From Warburgia ugandensis (Eukaryota; Streptophyta; Magnoliopsida; Canellales; Canellaceae): a DNA stretch of 64,000 bases. The stretch is taken from positions 49,808,057 through 49,872,056 of the forward strand of contig CP141137.1 of assembly GCA_035236585.1 (NCBI GenBank), read 5' to 3'. Each line of letters starts with the position of its first letter. The first letter of the stretch is position 1. Of this stretch, positions 39,620 to 52,563 are shown one piece after another. Position numbers and translations under genes: made by a program. A model generated the notes under the pieces. That model was not told the DNA's origin. It ran no database searches and saw only the letters and a list, made by a program, of their open reading frames with translations.

Positions 39620-41020
39620 TCAAAGCAACATGGGTGAACATTTTTCAATAAGAACAAAGGCAAAAACTAAGGTCATTTCTCTCCTACGAAGTCCAATGTA
39701 CCATCCTTTAACTCTCATGGTCTTCTAAGACCTCCACCAAATTCTAGTCGACTTGTAGTTGCTTGTCAATTTTGTAACAAGAAGGGTCATGTTTCTAAGA
39801 ACTACTACATCCTAAAATGTCATGTCAAGCTTGAATCTGAAGACATGTGTCAATCATCTTCAGTGTTGAATCTTGCAATTATGATCAAAACCGGTACACT
39901 AACACAGGCATAACAAACTATATGATAGTTGATCCTTCTTAGTACACTAATATGGCACAATACATTGGTAATAATTTGATTTATGTTGGCCATGGTTATT
40001 ACTCATTACCTATTACACATACCTATACAATGAATATATCATTATTTAATATCTTTCACTCTTTAAAGTTTATGATGTACCTAATATCAAGAAAAGGATT
40101 CTCTATGTTGTACAATTAACTTAAGCCTATTGTTGTGTTTTCATCTTTGATTCTTCTAGCTAAACTCTTTAAAAACTATCATGTAAGGGAAGTTCTTCAC
40201 ACGAGTAGAGTAGGACATGGTATATTCTCTTTGAAGGAGCAACACTCTCCATTCAGAAGCTTTAATCTCCTAGAATTATTTGGTTGCAATGTGAAACATG
40301 CTCGTAGCTAAACATCCCCCAAACAAGATGTTGCATGCTATAGAAATAATATATCACTTTTAGTTTGTCATGTTAAAACAAGATGTGCTCCAGTTATCTG
40401 GCAGGGAAACATGGCAGGCTTTCGTTGGTCTTCCTTTGATTCGTTCTACCACTACTTTAGATCTACTTCATTAAGATGTAAGGGGACCACCCTAATATCA
40501 ATCACTTTTGAGACAGATTTTATCTTTTGTTAATTGATGATTTTCATGGTTGTTTTTCCTTCATAATAAAAGTGATTATGTTAATTGTCTTCACATACCT
40601 AAGCCTCTAGCTAAAAACATGGTCTCTAAACACATTAAATGATTTTCACATGGATAGTGGTGGTGAATTTAGTCATTGTCCTTTTAATAGTATTTTGCTT
40701 AAAAGTGGTGTTTAACATCTTATTTCCTGCCCTTTTATACCACATCAAAATGAGTTGGCTAAGAGGAAGCACAAATATGTAATTGAAATGGCTTAGCTTT
40801 CAAACAAGTATTCATCTTATTGATTGATTTCCTACTTCGGTTCTCAAAAGAAAGTCACCCTTTGAAGTTCTCTTTAAAAAATACCATATTATGGGTTTTT
40901 AGTTTATTTGGCTATGCATGTTATCATTTGCTTGTCCTTCAATAAATGAAAATTGGATATGAAGATGAGATTGCATAATTATTGATTACACTTCCAACAA
41001 AAAAAGGTTATTCGTGTTTG
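39620..41020 (+). pseudogene. Ty1/copia gag-pol remnant, part 1 (zinc knuckle, protease, integrase)
   Basis: Copia landmarks appear in order. A CCHC-type knuckle reads CQFCNKKGHVSKNY at about 39764-39805, with the last ligand changed from Cys to Tyr. A protease-like DTGITNYM follows near 39900, then VYDVPNIKKRILYV near 40070. The integrase core includes FSWLFFLHNKSDYV (about 40540), MDSGGEFSH (about 40650) and PTSVLKRKSPFEVLF (about 40835-40880). Stops and frameshifts are frequent and most of gag is missing. The frame is cut at 41020 by an inserted LTR and resumes at 45315. A long-dead element. Confidence 0.82.
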
Positions 41021-44000
41021 TGTGACTACCCGGGTTTTTTAAACACATTTTCATAAATATTTGCAAAGGTAGGGCCCTAATTTTGAAATTTTTAAAAATT
41101 CAAATAACGAAAACATATTTTCTTTGAAATTGATTTGTCAAAACCCCGAGTGCCACCTCAAATTACTTATCATACATAAATTTTTGTATAAAATAAAATT
41201 TTCATTGAATGTCAATAGAAATACTTTTATTAAAATCAGGATCAATCCAGTGGTTCACATACATAGCCTCGGTAGTCATTACATACCTTTTCCAAATATT
41301 ACAATACAAATTACAAAACAATCAATACAATCTTCCTCAAAGTAAATACCCTGAGTAGTAATTTGGTGATAATTATCCACAAGTCTTGATATTTCAATCT
41401 TCCTTAACTGTATCTAAGATATTGTAAACATTCAAACATTTACAATATCTCAACAAGCTATGCTTGGTAAGGGATTTAAGAAATATATTCAATATATCTC
41501 AAAATCAGCAATTCTTTATATCCATGATATAAATAAATTTATACATTGAATAAAAATTTTATCCTTCATTCATCATATGAATTATATGTATATACTATAT
41601 ATAAATAAAACTGCTGAAAATCGTGAATATAGTTAATATCATCAATAATATCTCATTTTCAAACTGATTTCAATATTAATCCTAGGAGTTAATATATAAT
41701 CATACCGTATTGGGAAATCATCTTTCAATACAATATCTGTAATAACTTTTACCGGGCATGTCATCATGCCATAAAGTAAGGCATCTCATCATGCCATAAC
41801 ATAGGTATCTCATTATGCCATAATCAATTGCATCATAATGCAAAATAATCAAAGGACTACCATGCTTGCAGTCTCAATCCATACAGAGCGCCCGGACAAC
41901 TGCTTAATACTCCACTGATACCACGGTGGAAAATACAGATCCATGTTCGTATGGGAGGAATATGGTTGCACAATGGTAGCCTTCCCATAATTGCCCCACC
42001 CCACATTTTGCCTTTCTTTGGGCATGGTATCATCATTATAATAAGTTTCGGCGAGTGGTGGCTAAACCCTCATAACTCTCCTAGCATTAGCATAAGCCTG
42101 TCTTAAAACAAAACCACAAGCCTCCATGCTTGTATGAAAAATAATATTTCATACTTATAGACTGTGTCTGGTTATAATAGGACATGCATAAAACTTATTT
42201 TCTTAAGATTTTGGGGTCCAATTTATATAGTTCAAATCTTCTCATTCTACCCATTAAGTAATTTCATAATTACTTAATCAATCCCTTTGTATGCATTTCC
42301 ATATCATTTGTCGCCTTAAGTAATTTCATAATTACTTAATCAATCACTTTGTATTCATTTCAACATCATTTGTTGATTCATACATAACTCTAAGGCAATT
42401 ATAATCAATCTATAGTTATCAAGATAAGATCATAGGTAAAATACATGTATCTTCTATATTGAATATATTCTTAAGGTCTACCTCCCTTTACTTTCAACAA
42501 TCCATCTTCTCATTGATCTTGATCATCATATCCTTCATATATCTATCAAATCATATATATATATATATACAGTCATTCCTCAACTCATTTATACTTCCTA
42601 GTTATTCCTTTGATTATCCTTACATAGGATGATTTGAATCTTTTTCCTTGGATCATATTGATCAAGGTCTAATCTATTGATTTATATTCAAATTTAACAT
42701 CCATACTAATTCAAAAACATACATACTAACACAATATTATGTTTCTTATTATTCTTGATCATTCAAAATCTCCCTATAGATCTTGTTTGATCTTTGATTA
42801 TCTTAATTATCATTAGTTTATTTCTTTCCTAATACTAGACAGCTCCTTATTTTAGAATTGACTAAGGCTTACCAGTTAAAAGCTTCCCATAGAGTGGTTA
42901 ATTCAATCCTCATGTAAAGAGGCATTTAGACCTCACAAACGTTACTAGATGGTGGGAGAAGAGCAAGGCTCTATTAGAGAACCTCTTTAACCACCATGTT
43001 CAACATTTACTGGGTGACCTTAGCTCAACCTTCATAAGGTTCCTATGAGCATTAAACCCTAAGTATTCTTGCTATTTTATTTTAATTAAATCCATGAACA
43101 TTTAAAATGTCATTCGTGGGGTTTATTATTCTCCTAATTTTGGGCAAGAAAATGATATTCCTTATATTGTCCTACTAATTATAGCTCTTACTATCATTAA
43201 GTCCATATCCATATTTATTGTAAATGTTCATCAATATCTATTTTTATTTAATTACATTTTTCATGCAATTTACATAACATGAACATTAAAGTGCAAATAA
43301 ACAAATTTAACAACTACATCTATTAAGAAATACAAAGAACATTTATAGGAGAATATAATAACTCACATGCTCATTTGACTATATCTTATTTGTCCATTTT
43401 GATCCCATGATCATATTTTGATTTCTATTCATTTTTCATCTCATTAAGGGTTTAGATTTTGATCTTTCATTTTTATTCAAATCTATCACCTTCTCTTAAT
43501 GTGATATCATCACTAGATCATTGATGTATCTCATCATATGATCTACTCTTTCTTGATCCAACCAATCAAGAAGATCTTAAGTCATTTTATCAAAATTAAG
43601 GGCATAGATCTCAATCTATCCCAAATTGGCTACATTAAGTTTATCAATCATATGATCGTATCTTTAAATCACCATTCAAACTAATTTTAATGGTCTTATT
43701 ATTCTTGATTACTAAGATCAAGTAGATACATGATCATTTTTTAAGAGTTCTCTTCCATTAAGGTTAAATTTCTTAATTCATCCTAAATCAGTCACATCTA
43801 ACTCTTGATTCCATGATCCCTCATCACTAAATTATTGATAGATTAGGAATCTAAGATCTGATCATGTAAGATTTGACTGATCTTGGGAATTAGTACCACT
43901 TTTTGTAATTTACAGACTACTCTTTACCAAAAATCCATAGCTTCTTTCTGAAGTTGATTTGGAGTTAAAATGAGCTTTGAATTGAATTTTTAAGTTTTCA

Positions 44001-45314
44001 GATCAAAATAAAGGCCTTGATTCAATCTTGCCCTTGCGGATTGACAAGGACGATCAATGGTCCGTCTCCGCCTCGTTCCACCGGTGATAGTCAGTGTATG
44101 GGGAGGGGTGACCTGGCATAGCCAAGACGGTCCAATCTGGACTGTCAGATCAGCTCTTCCCCAGATCTCCTAGATCTGACCACGTTAAGGGCCCAAATTT
44201 CAACTCCTCAGGTTTTTGGCCCCAGTGTCTCATCCAACTGCTCAAATCTCTGATCTGAACCACGTATAGCTAGTTTCCCACTAGGGTTCATCAGATCTGT
44301 TTCACCGATGAACCAATCGTCAATGAAGTAGATTCAATGGTGAATCCTTAGGGGTTTGGTTAGAAAACAAAGGGGAAAAGGAAGGAAACTACTTAGATCT
44401 AGTTTGGAGTAGAGAAATGAGCTAGAGAGAGGGTTTCTTGCCTAATTTTTGAAGCCCTGGCTAGACGGCTAAGGTTTTTGTAAATGCTTGCCGCTGGGGT
44501 GCTTGCCAATTCCAGAAAAGAAACAGGGAGAGGGGTTTTGAAGAGGAATGTAAGGGGAACCGGAATTTGGGTTCCAGTTCTGATGATTTTGCCGAAAAAG
44601 GGGAGTTCTGTGGAGGAATTGCCGGGCTAGGGAAAAACCCTAGCAGGCAGTTCTTCAAACATGTCGGGCTAGAAGGAGAGTCTAAGGACACGCCAACTTA
44701 GGACAAGTTGGTTCCTGTGCCAGGCGCGTGTGGGGACCACAGCTCTGGTTGGAAAGAGAGGAGAGAGAAAAGAAAAGAAAAGAAGAAAGAAAGAAAGAAA
44801 AAAGAGAAAGAGAGAGGGAAAGAGGAGGAAAAAGAGAGGGAGAGAGTCTTCAGACCTGTGAAATTTGTTGGAAAATGTAGGAAGGCTATTTATAGTGTTA
44901 TTTATGAATTATTTTAATTAAAATTTTAATTTTTTTAATTTTAAATGATTTTTTACTTTTCTTATAAAATTAAAAGCATATTTTTCATTATGTTTATTCT
45001 TCATCATTAATATTCCTTGAGCTGGCTATCTACCAACTCACCCAACTTTTGTAGACCCCATGTAACAGTAAAATGACCCATTTACCCTTATGGGTAAATG
45101 TAAATTCACAAAATTAAGAAAAATAGAGATTTTTCACCCGACCTTATATTTCAATGTGCTTAAAGTTATTCTGACCAGTTTTCCGTGAATGATTCCAAGT
45201 ATCTATGTTTCAAGACCTGATTCTTTTTTTAAAAATTAATATAATATTCCACCTCAATTTTCATAAAAATTCTAATTAATTCCAAATAATTCTAAAAAAA
45301 TTGGGGTTTTCACA
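41021..45314 (-). mobile_element. Solo LTR (4.29 kb) inserted in the copia integrase gene
   Basis: Ends are TGTGACTACC at the left and GGGGTTTTCACA at the right (TG...CA). GTTTG at 41016-41020 is repeated at 45315-45319, a perfect 5-bp target-site duplication. The copia reading (GYSCLD-like, then YIYTSSHVV) continues across if the insert and one GTTTG are removed. No internal domain or second LTR of this element lies inside the duplication, so it is a solo LTR. Orientation is minus, from CTATAAATAG at 44886-44895 followed downstream by a CT-rich leader. It contains a two-copy 62-bp repeat (about 42255-42380) and repeated CATCTCATCATGCCATAA units (41755-41830). The size suggests a Ty3/gypsy family. 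Confidence 0.85.
44886..44895 (-). promoter_or_regulatory. TATA box of the 4.3 kb LTR, copy 1
   Basis: The minus strand reads CTATAAATAG, an excellent plant TATA box, conserved in the second copy. Transcription would run toward lower coordinates into a pyrimidine-rich leader (44760-44845 as GA on the + strand). Confidence 0.6.
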
Positions 45315-46440
45315 GTTTGGATAGGTATATCTATACATCCAGTCATGTTGTTCTAATGAAAATTACTTCTTTTTGTAGGAATGCCCTCTCTATCCACACC
45401 TTCTCTAATAATTGTGGTGCTATTACAATGGACAAATTTATTAGTTCCACCTAACATCTCACCCTAGCCAACTTCAAATAGTGCTAGCAAAACGAATAAG
45501 TAGATGAAATCCAATTCGATCTATATAAACACAAATTGGATACGGATAGGGATTTTTTATTTGTGAAGATTGCATATAAAAAAATCTCAATCCTTGTACA
45601 ATTCGATTGCAGAAGATGTCTTTATAGAATATCCATCCATCCCATATAGGTCATGTAGAATTTTAAATGTTGACTTCTTTTGAAAGATCTAAACTAATAA
45701 CATTGTTCAAAATGCCTTAGATAGGCTATGTTATTAACCTTGTTCAAAAGCCTTAAATACATTACATACCAAATTTCAATGGCAATGGATTCTTATAGCT
45801 TAAGATGTAGAAGTTGAAACTTAGAGCCATTGTTTCTTCTTCTTTTTTCCTTAGAGAAATAGAATAGGTGATTAAGATCATCCAAATGAGAACGATTCTT
45901 ATAAGTTTCCTAATATTAGGATACTAAATAAGATTAATGGTTTAGATCTTACGAAGAAGCCAACATCTACATCTTATATTATTTTTCAAAATAAATTTTT
46001 AAGATGCCCTTTTAAGTATATATACATGGATAGCCATGGATGCATCCATGTGGATTGTGAATAATTGAATTAAGTTACTCCATTTTTATTTGTGGATCAA
46101 ATTTTAATTAATCCATATCAGTATATTTTAAACAAACAAATGGATATCTGCTGATTTTTATATGTGTTACCAACTCTATCCATAAGACTCACAACTATCT
46201 CTCATGTATTAAAACCTTGACCTGCCTTCATCTAGTGGATCCATGCTTGTTGACTTGCCACCCATGGTGGAGTCTTCTCATGCATGTCCCCAACCCTCTA
46301 TTGTGAACCTTCATTAGTCGAGGTCATTGCACATCTTTCTGCTACTACCTGTACTTCGATAAGTACTAATGTGCCTTCTATGGTGACTTGACTTCAGTAC
46401 AATATTAGCAAGTTCAAAGGTTTTACTTTTCACTCGGCAT
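45315..46440 (+). pseudogene. Ty1/copia pol remnant, part 2
   Basis: Continuation of the element cut at 41020. The first codons resemble the integrase C-terminal block that ends in SSHVV followed by the NE-type motif. Later sequence, near 46340-46440, resembles the variable link before copia reverse transcriptase (VPSMVT). No RT catalytic box is present; it was lost or lies beyond the next LTR. Conservation is poor apart from the first 60 bases. Confidence 0.6.
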
Positions 46441-46547
46441 TTTTTGTTCATGTTTCTCACATCCACCACTACAAGAAATCGCCTATATGTCTTTTTGGGG
46501 GCATTGCTAAGGAACAATATGCTTCTATAGAAAAAGTTTGTGACTCT

Positions 46548-49500
46548 TGTGATGACATGGATTTTTAAAACACATTTTCATAAATATTTGTAAAAGTAGA
46601 GCCCTGATTTTGAAAAATTATAAAATACAAATAGTGAAAACTATTTTCTTTGAAATTGATTTGTCAAAAACCCGGGTGCCACCTCAAATTACTTATCATA
46701 CACATATTTTTGTATAAAATAAAATTTCTATTGAATAACAATAGAAATACTTTTAAAAATAAGGATCAATCTAGTGGTTCACATACACAGCCCCGTTAGT
46801 CATTACATATCTTGTCCAATATTACAATCCAAATTACAAACCAATCAATACAATCTTACTCAAAGAAATACCCTAAGTAGTAGTTCGATGGTAATTATCC
46901 TCAAGTCTTGAGCTTTTAATCTTCCTTAACTGTATTTGAGATATTGTAAACATTCAAACATTTACAATATCTCAACAAGCTATGCTTGGTAGGGAATTTA
47001 AGAAATATAATCAATATATTTCAAAGTCAACAGTTCTTTATATCCATGATATAAATCAGTTTATACAATTAGATAAGCATTTCATCTTTCACTCATCATA
47101 TGAATTATATGTATATATTACATATAGATAAAACTATTGAAAATTGTTAATATAGTCAATATCACTAATAATATCTCATTTTCAAATTGATTTCAATATT
47201 AACACTATGTGTTAATATATAATCATACTATATTAGGAATCATCCTCCAATACAACTTCTGCAATAACTTTTTACCGGCATCTCATCATGCCATAACATA
47301 AGGCATCTCATCATGCCATAATCAATTGCATCATAATGCAAAATAATCTCAAAGGACTACCATGCTTGCAGTCTCAATCTGTATAGCACCTGGATAGCTG
47401 CTTAATACTCCACTGATACCACGGTGAAAAATACAAATCCATGTTCGTATGGGGAGAACTATGGTTGTCACAGTGGCAGCCTTCCCAAAATTGCCCCACC
47501 TAACATTTGCCTCTCTTTGGGCACAATATCATCATCATAATCAGTTTCAGAGCGCAGGTGGCTAAACCCTTATAACTCTCATAGCATTAGCATCCCCAAG
47601 CATAAGTTTATCTTAAAACAAAATCACAAACCTCCGTGCTTGTATGGAAAATAATATTTCATACATATAGACTGTGTCTGATTATAATAGGACATGCTTA
47701 TAACTTATTTCCCTAAGATTTGGGGATCCAACTTATGTACTTCAAATCTTCTCAGTCTACCAATTAAGTAATTTCATAATTACTTAATCAATCCCTTTGA
47801 ATTCATTTCAACATCATTTGTTGCCTTAAGTAATTTTATAATTACTTAATCAATCACTTTGTATTCATTTCAACATCATTTGTTTATTCATACACAATTC
47901 TAAGGCAATTATAATCAATCTATAGTTATTAAGATAAGATCATGTGTAAAATACATGTATCTTCTATATTGAATATATTCTTAAGGTCTACTTACCTTTA
48001 GTTTCAACAATCCATCTTCTCATTGATCTTGATCATCATATCCTTCATATATCTATCAAATCATATATATATATATATATATATACAGTCATTCCTCAAC
48101 TCATTTATACTTCCTAGTTGTTCCTTTGATCATCCTTACATAGGATGATTTGGATCTTTTTTCTTGGATCATATTGATCAAGGTCTAATCTATTGATCTA
48201 TATTTAAATCTAACATTCATACTAATTCAAAAACATACATACTAACACTATTATAATTCTTATTATTCTTGATCATTCAAGATCTCCCTATGGATCATGT
48301 TTGATCTTTGATTATCTTAATTACCATTTTTATTAGGATTAGATAGTTTACTTTCCTTTTATGATCTTATTATTATTCAACTACTTAATGTCTTACTGGT
48401 TGAAGATAGTTTATTTCTTTTCTAACACTAGACAGCTCCTCCTTATTTTAGAATTGACTAAGGCTTACTAGTTAAAAGCTGCTCACAAAGTGGTTAATTC
48501 AATCCTCATATAAGGAGGCGTTTAGACCTGACAAACGTAGCCAAAAAGTGGGGGAAGAGCGAGGCTCTATTAGAGAACCCCGTAACCACCATGTTTAACA
48601 TTTACTAGGGTGACCTTAGCTCAACCTTCATAAAATTCCTATGAGCATTAAACCCTAAGTACTGTTGCTATTTGATTTTAATTAAATCCATGAACATTTA
48701 AAATGACATTTATGGGGTTTATTATTCTTCAAATTTGGCCCAAGGACATGATATTCCTTATATTATCCTACTAACTATTGACCTTACTATCATTAAGTTC
48801 ATGTCCATATTCATTGTAAATTTTCATCAATATCTATTTTCATTTAATTACATTTTTCATGTAATTTACATAACATGAACATTAAAGGGTAAATAAATAA
48901 ATTTAACAATTACATCTATTAAGAAGTACAAAGAATATTTGTAGTAGAATATAATAATTCACTTGCTCATTTGGATATATCATATTTGTCCATTTTGATC
49001 CAATGATCATATTTTGATTTCTATTCATTTTTCCTCTCATTAAAGGTTTCAATATTGATATTTCATTTTTATTCAGATCTATGACATTATCTTAATATGA
49101 TATCATCACTAGATCATTGAATCATCTCATCAAATGATCTGATCTTTCTTGATCTAACCGATCAAGAAGATCTTAAGTCATTTTATCAAAATTAAGGGCA
49201 TAGATCTTAATCTATCCCAAATTAGTCACATCAGGTTCATCAATCCATATGATCTTAACTTTAGATCATCATTCAAACTAATTTTAATGGTATAATCATG
49301 TTTGAATACTCAAATCAAGTAGATTCATGATCATTTTAAAGATTTCTCTTCCTTTAAGGTTAAAATTTTTAATTCATCCAAGATCAGTCATATCTAACTC
49401 TTGCTTCCATGTTCTCTCATCCCTAGATCACTGATGGATCAGAAATTCAAGGTTCAATCATGTCAGATTTGATTGATCTTGGGAATTAGTACCACTTTTT

Positions 49501-50809
49501 GTAATTTATAGAATTTCACAATAAATAAAACCTAAATTTTATATTTTCATTAGATTCTATGCTTTACCAGGAATCTAGAGCTTCTTTTTTATTTTAATTT
49601 GGAGTTAAAATGAGCTCTAAATTAAGATTTTAAGTTTTAGATCAAAATAAGGGGCCCAAATTCAATTTGGCCCTTGCAGATTGAGAGAAATGATTAGTGG
49701 CCCGTCTCCGTTGCATTCCACCGGTGATAGCCAGTGTACGGGGAGGGTGACTTGGGATAGGCGAGTCAGTCTGATCTGGATCATCAAATCACCCTTTCCT
49801 CTATCCTTCTATATCTGACCATGTTGAGAGCCAGATCTCATACCCTGGGATTTTGGGACCTCTGAATCGATCTAATGGTTCAAAATTCCCAGAAAATCAC
49901 ATCTCATAGGTGCTTTCTACCTTGGTTACCAGTACTGGATTCACCGAAAAAATCTCACTGAAAAATCCAATTCGATGATCTTTATACATGGAAAATTACT
50001 GGAATAGTTAGAGGGGGATGAGGGGTACCTACCTGTAATGTCCTGAATCAAAGAAAAAGGCCAGAAAAGAGATATCCATGCCAAATAGGATGAACAATTC
50101 AAATTTGATTTCCAACGATTTGAATTGGACGTTTAATTGAAAAACAGTACCTAGGGGAAACCCTGGGTCTGTCAATGATGATGCGTCTGTGGACGCGCTC
50201 GACAGATATAGGAGAATATTCCCTTCAGGTGTGTTTGTAGACGCGCTCTGCTGCTGTAAAGGGAAGAGGAGAGAGAAAAGAAAGAGGGAGACGGACAAGG
50301 ACAAGGAGAAGGAGAAGGAGAGGAGAGGAGAGGAGGAAAGAGAGAGGCAAAGGGAGAGGGAGAGAAAGAGTGGGGAGAGAATTTCTATGTAATTTCATGG
50401 GAATGTTAGGGGGTATTTATAGGCTTATTTTTAATTATTTTCATTTTAAATGATTTTTTTTACTTTTCTTATTAAATTCAAAGTAGATTTCTCATCATTT
50501 TATTCCTTCATCATTGATATTCCTTAAGCTCACCTAACTTTTGTGGAGCCCACACAAAAGTGAAATGACCATTTTACCCCTATAGGTAAATGTAAATTCA
50601 CAAAATTAAGAAAAATAGGGATTTTCTACCTGAGCTCAAATTTCAACATACTTACAGTCATTTTGACCAGTTTCTAGTGAGTGATTCTAAATATCTATAT
50701 TTCAAGACCTGATTCTTTTTCTAAAATTAATACTATATAATATTCTCCTCGATTTTAATAAAAATTCTAATTAATTCCAAATAATTCTAGAAATTTTGGG
50801 GTTTTCATA
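46548..50809 (-). mobile_element. Second LTR of the same family (4.26 kb)
   Basis: Collinear with 41021-45314 over its whole length. It starts TGTGATGACATGG and ends GGGGTTTTCATA, so its right terminus has lost CA. The flanking 5-mers ACTCT (46543-46547) and GCCCT (50810-50814) differ at two positions, both transitions; a worn target-site duplication is possible. The same 62-bp tandem pair recurs at about 47763-47885 and the CATCATGCC units at 47280-47330. It keeps about 90 bp near 48330-48420 that copy 1 lacks. TATA at 50414-50421 (minus strand). Confidence 0.82.
50414..50421 (-). promoter_or_regulatory. TATA box of the 4.3 kb LTR, copy 2
   Basis: The minus strand reads CCTATAAATAC, at the position equivalent to the TATA of the first copy. 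A purine-rich stretch (+ strand, 50270-50370) lies on its transcribed side, again as in copy 1. Confidence 0.6.
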
Positions 50810-52044
50810 GCCCTTTTGGAGTAGAGATGACCTTTACAAAGCCCAACTCTCATTCATGAGGACCATCTATGTGTAGAAAAATAAGGGTAGAAAATCGTGT
50901 CTACGAGTCGTGTTGAGACTAACCCATTAGAGTTTATGGGCCAACACGAATAGGACTCGATTAATAATCATGTCAAGAATGTATGACTCGAACATGATCC
51001 AATTATTAATGAGTCAACATGACACAATTCGTGTAACACGATTAGAAAGATGTACCATATAAGATGGTTTTTGAAAAGCCATCCTATACTTATAGTAATA
51101 TAGGATGGTTTATTAAAAAAAATTATCTTTTTTTAAATATAATATAGAAAGGTTTTCAACACAACGATTTAACAGGTCGTGAGTCAAACAGGTTAATAAG
51201 TTGTGAGTCAAATGGGTCAACACAACAGGTCACATTTGACTTACTCAAACACAACACGATTTTTGGAACGTCATGATACAAACACAAACAAGACTCGATC
51301 CTAACCCTCTAAATATGTGTTCAGTGTTAGAGTCGTGTTATAGTGTCATATCGTATTTTGCCTTTCCTATATAAAAGTAAAGGGGTTGGTTCCTTGAGTC
51401 TTTCTGCCCAAAGCAAGATCCCCCATATATGGACTCCTCTAGGCCTTTTAATTTATTTATCATACTTTCCTCTCTCTTTTGGGTTCTAGGAATTGCTACG
51501 CTTGAGCTTCTTGGTTGCTCTTCTAGGTTTGAAAGTTGAAGAAGGGCACTTTGAGATCACTCTTCTTCTCTTTTATTGTCTACTGTTTGACACTAATTGT
51601 CTTGGGCTCTTTGAGACCTCGGGCTTGGACCAATTAACTTGGTCTCAAACTCGGGCTTGGACCAATTAACTTGGGCTCTTTGAGACCTCGGGCTTACAAC
51701 AATTTCTCATTATCTTTGATTCAGAACTTGTATTGGTTGCCCTAAACAGATAATCTTTATCTCCAAGAATTGACTAATTATTTTAAGAGAGTTGACTTTG
51801 TTTCATCCTTTCAATCTAAAAAGAATAAGGACGGTCTATTTATTATTTTAAAGAGTTCTATTTAGTACTATTTGAGGAGTTCATTAGGGGAGGCATTGTA
51901 TGACCTAAAATTTGAAAGCATAGCTCAATTTGAGAATAAATTTAGATGGCTTGGTTGAATCCCAAAAAATAGAGCAGCCACCAAATCCCTTTTAAAAAGC
52001 TGCTTTAAGAGCATCTCTATGCTGGGTTTGGAATATATTCCTAA
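50810..52044. other. Unassigned repeat-rich region
   Basis: The part 50880-51360 is full of short phrases such as AACACGA, GTCGTGTT and CAACACGA in both directions, a pattern often seen in plant LTR or MITE debris. At 51600-51695 the phrases CTTGGGCTCTTTGAGACCTC and GGGCTTGGACCAATTAACTT are each repeated. No coding sequence was recognised. Confidence 0.5.
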
Positions 52045-52563
52045 CATAAAATCACCACCAAAGTTCTTGCAAATAGATGAAGCCTTTTCAATCTCCAATT
52101 AATAAAAGTCAAAAGGCATTTGTTCCTAGCAGAATTATCAATGACAATTTACTTATTGTGCTTGAGGTACTCTTATGTTTCGCATAAACAAAAGTAAATC
52201 TTCACTTTGCAATCAAGCATAAATCTTATGATTAAGCTTTAGAAAATGTCCCTAAGAGAATGGAGTTACCTGAATTTACTATTAAGCTAGTTATGTTTTG
52301 CCTCTCTTCCACTAGTCTTGCTGTTTGGCACCCAATGAGTTAGAACAGCATAAAAGGGTCCCGCTGTCACCTATCTCTTCACAATTTGCACAGAACTATT
52401 TCTGCAAATCTTTGAAAAATGGTGGACAGGATTGAGCTTGGAAGCTACGAGTGTGCAGAAACCAATCTGCTTACTACATACACTCACCTTATATGTGGAT
52501 GGTCTACTGGTGTTAGCTAAAGCTACAATGGAGAATTGGAAGGCAGTTTACAACAATTTGTGG
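52045..52563 (+). pseudogene. L1-type LINE reverse transcriptase fragment
   Basis: Short translated blocks appear in the order of plant L1 RT: ITTKVLANR (52048 on), KAFVPSRIINDNLLIVLEVL (about 52110-52175), FPEFTIKLVMFCLSSTSLAV-type sequence (about 52270-52335), PLSP and YLFTICTEL (about 52360-52395), then YVDGLLVLAKAT (about 52492) where FADD would be expected. The catalytic pair is therefore lost. Frameshifts separate the blocks. The fragment stops exactly at the start of the hAT-like MITE at 52564. Confidence 0.82.

Noticed and set aside
44708..44917. Lys/Glu-rich frame (and its counterpart at 50189-50392)
   Set aside because: Translation of the purine-rich leader tract of the LTRs.
41021..50809. 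One complete LTR retrotransposon with 4.3 kb LTRs and a 1.2 kb interior
   Set aside because: The interior is copia sequence without primer site or polypurine tract, and the first LTR has its own perfect target-site duplication.
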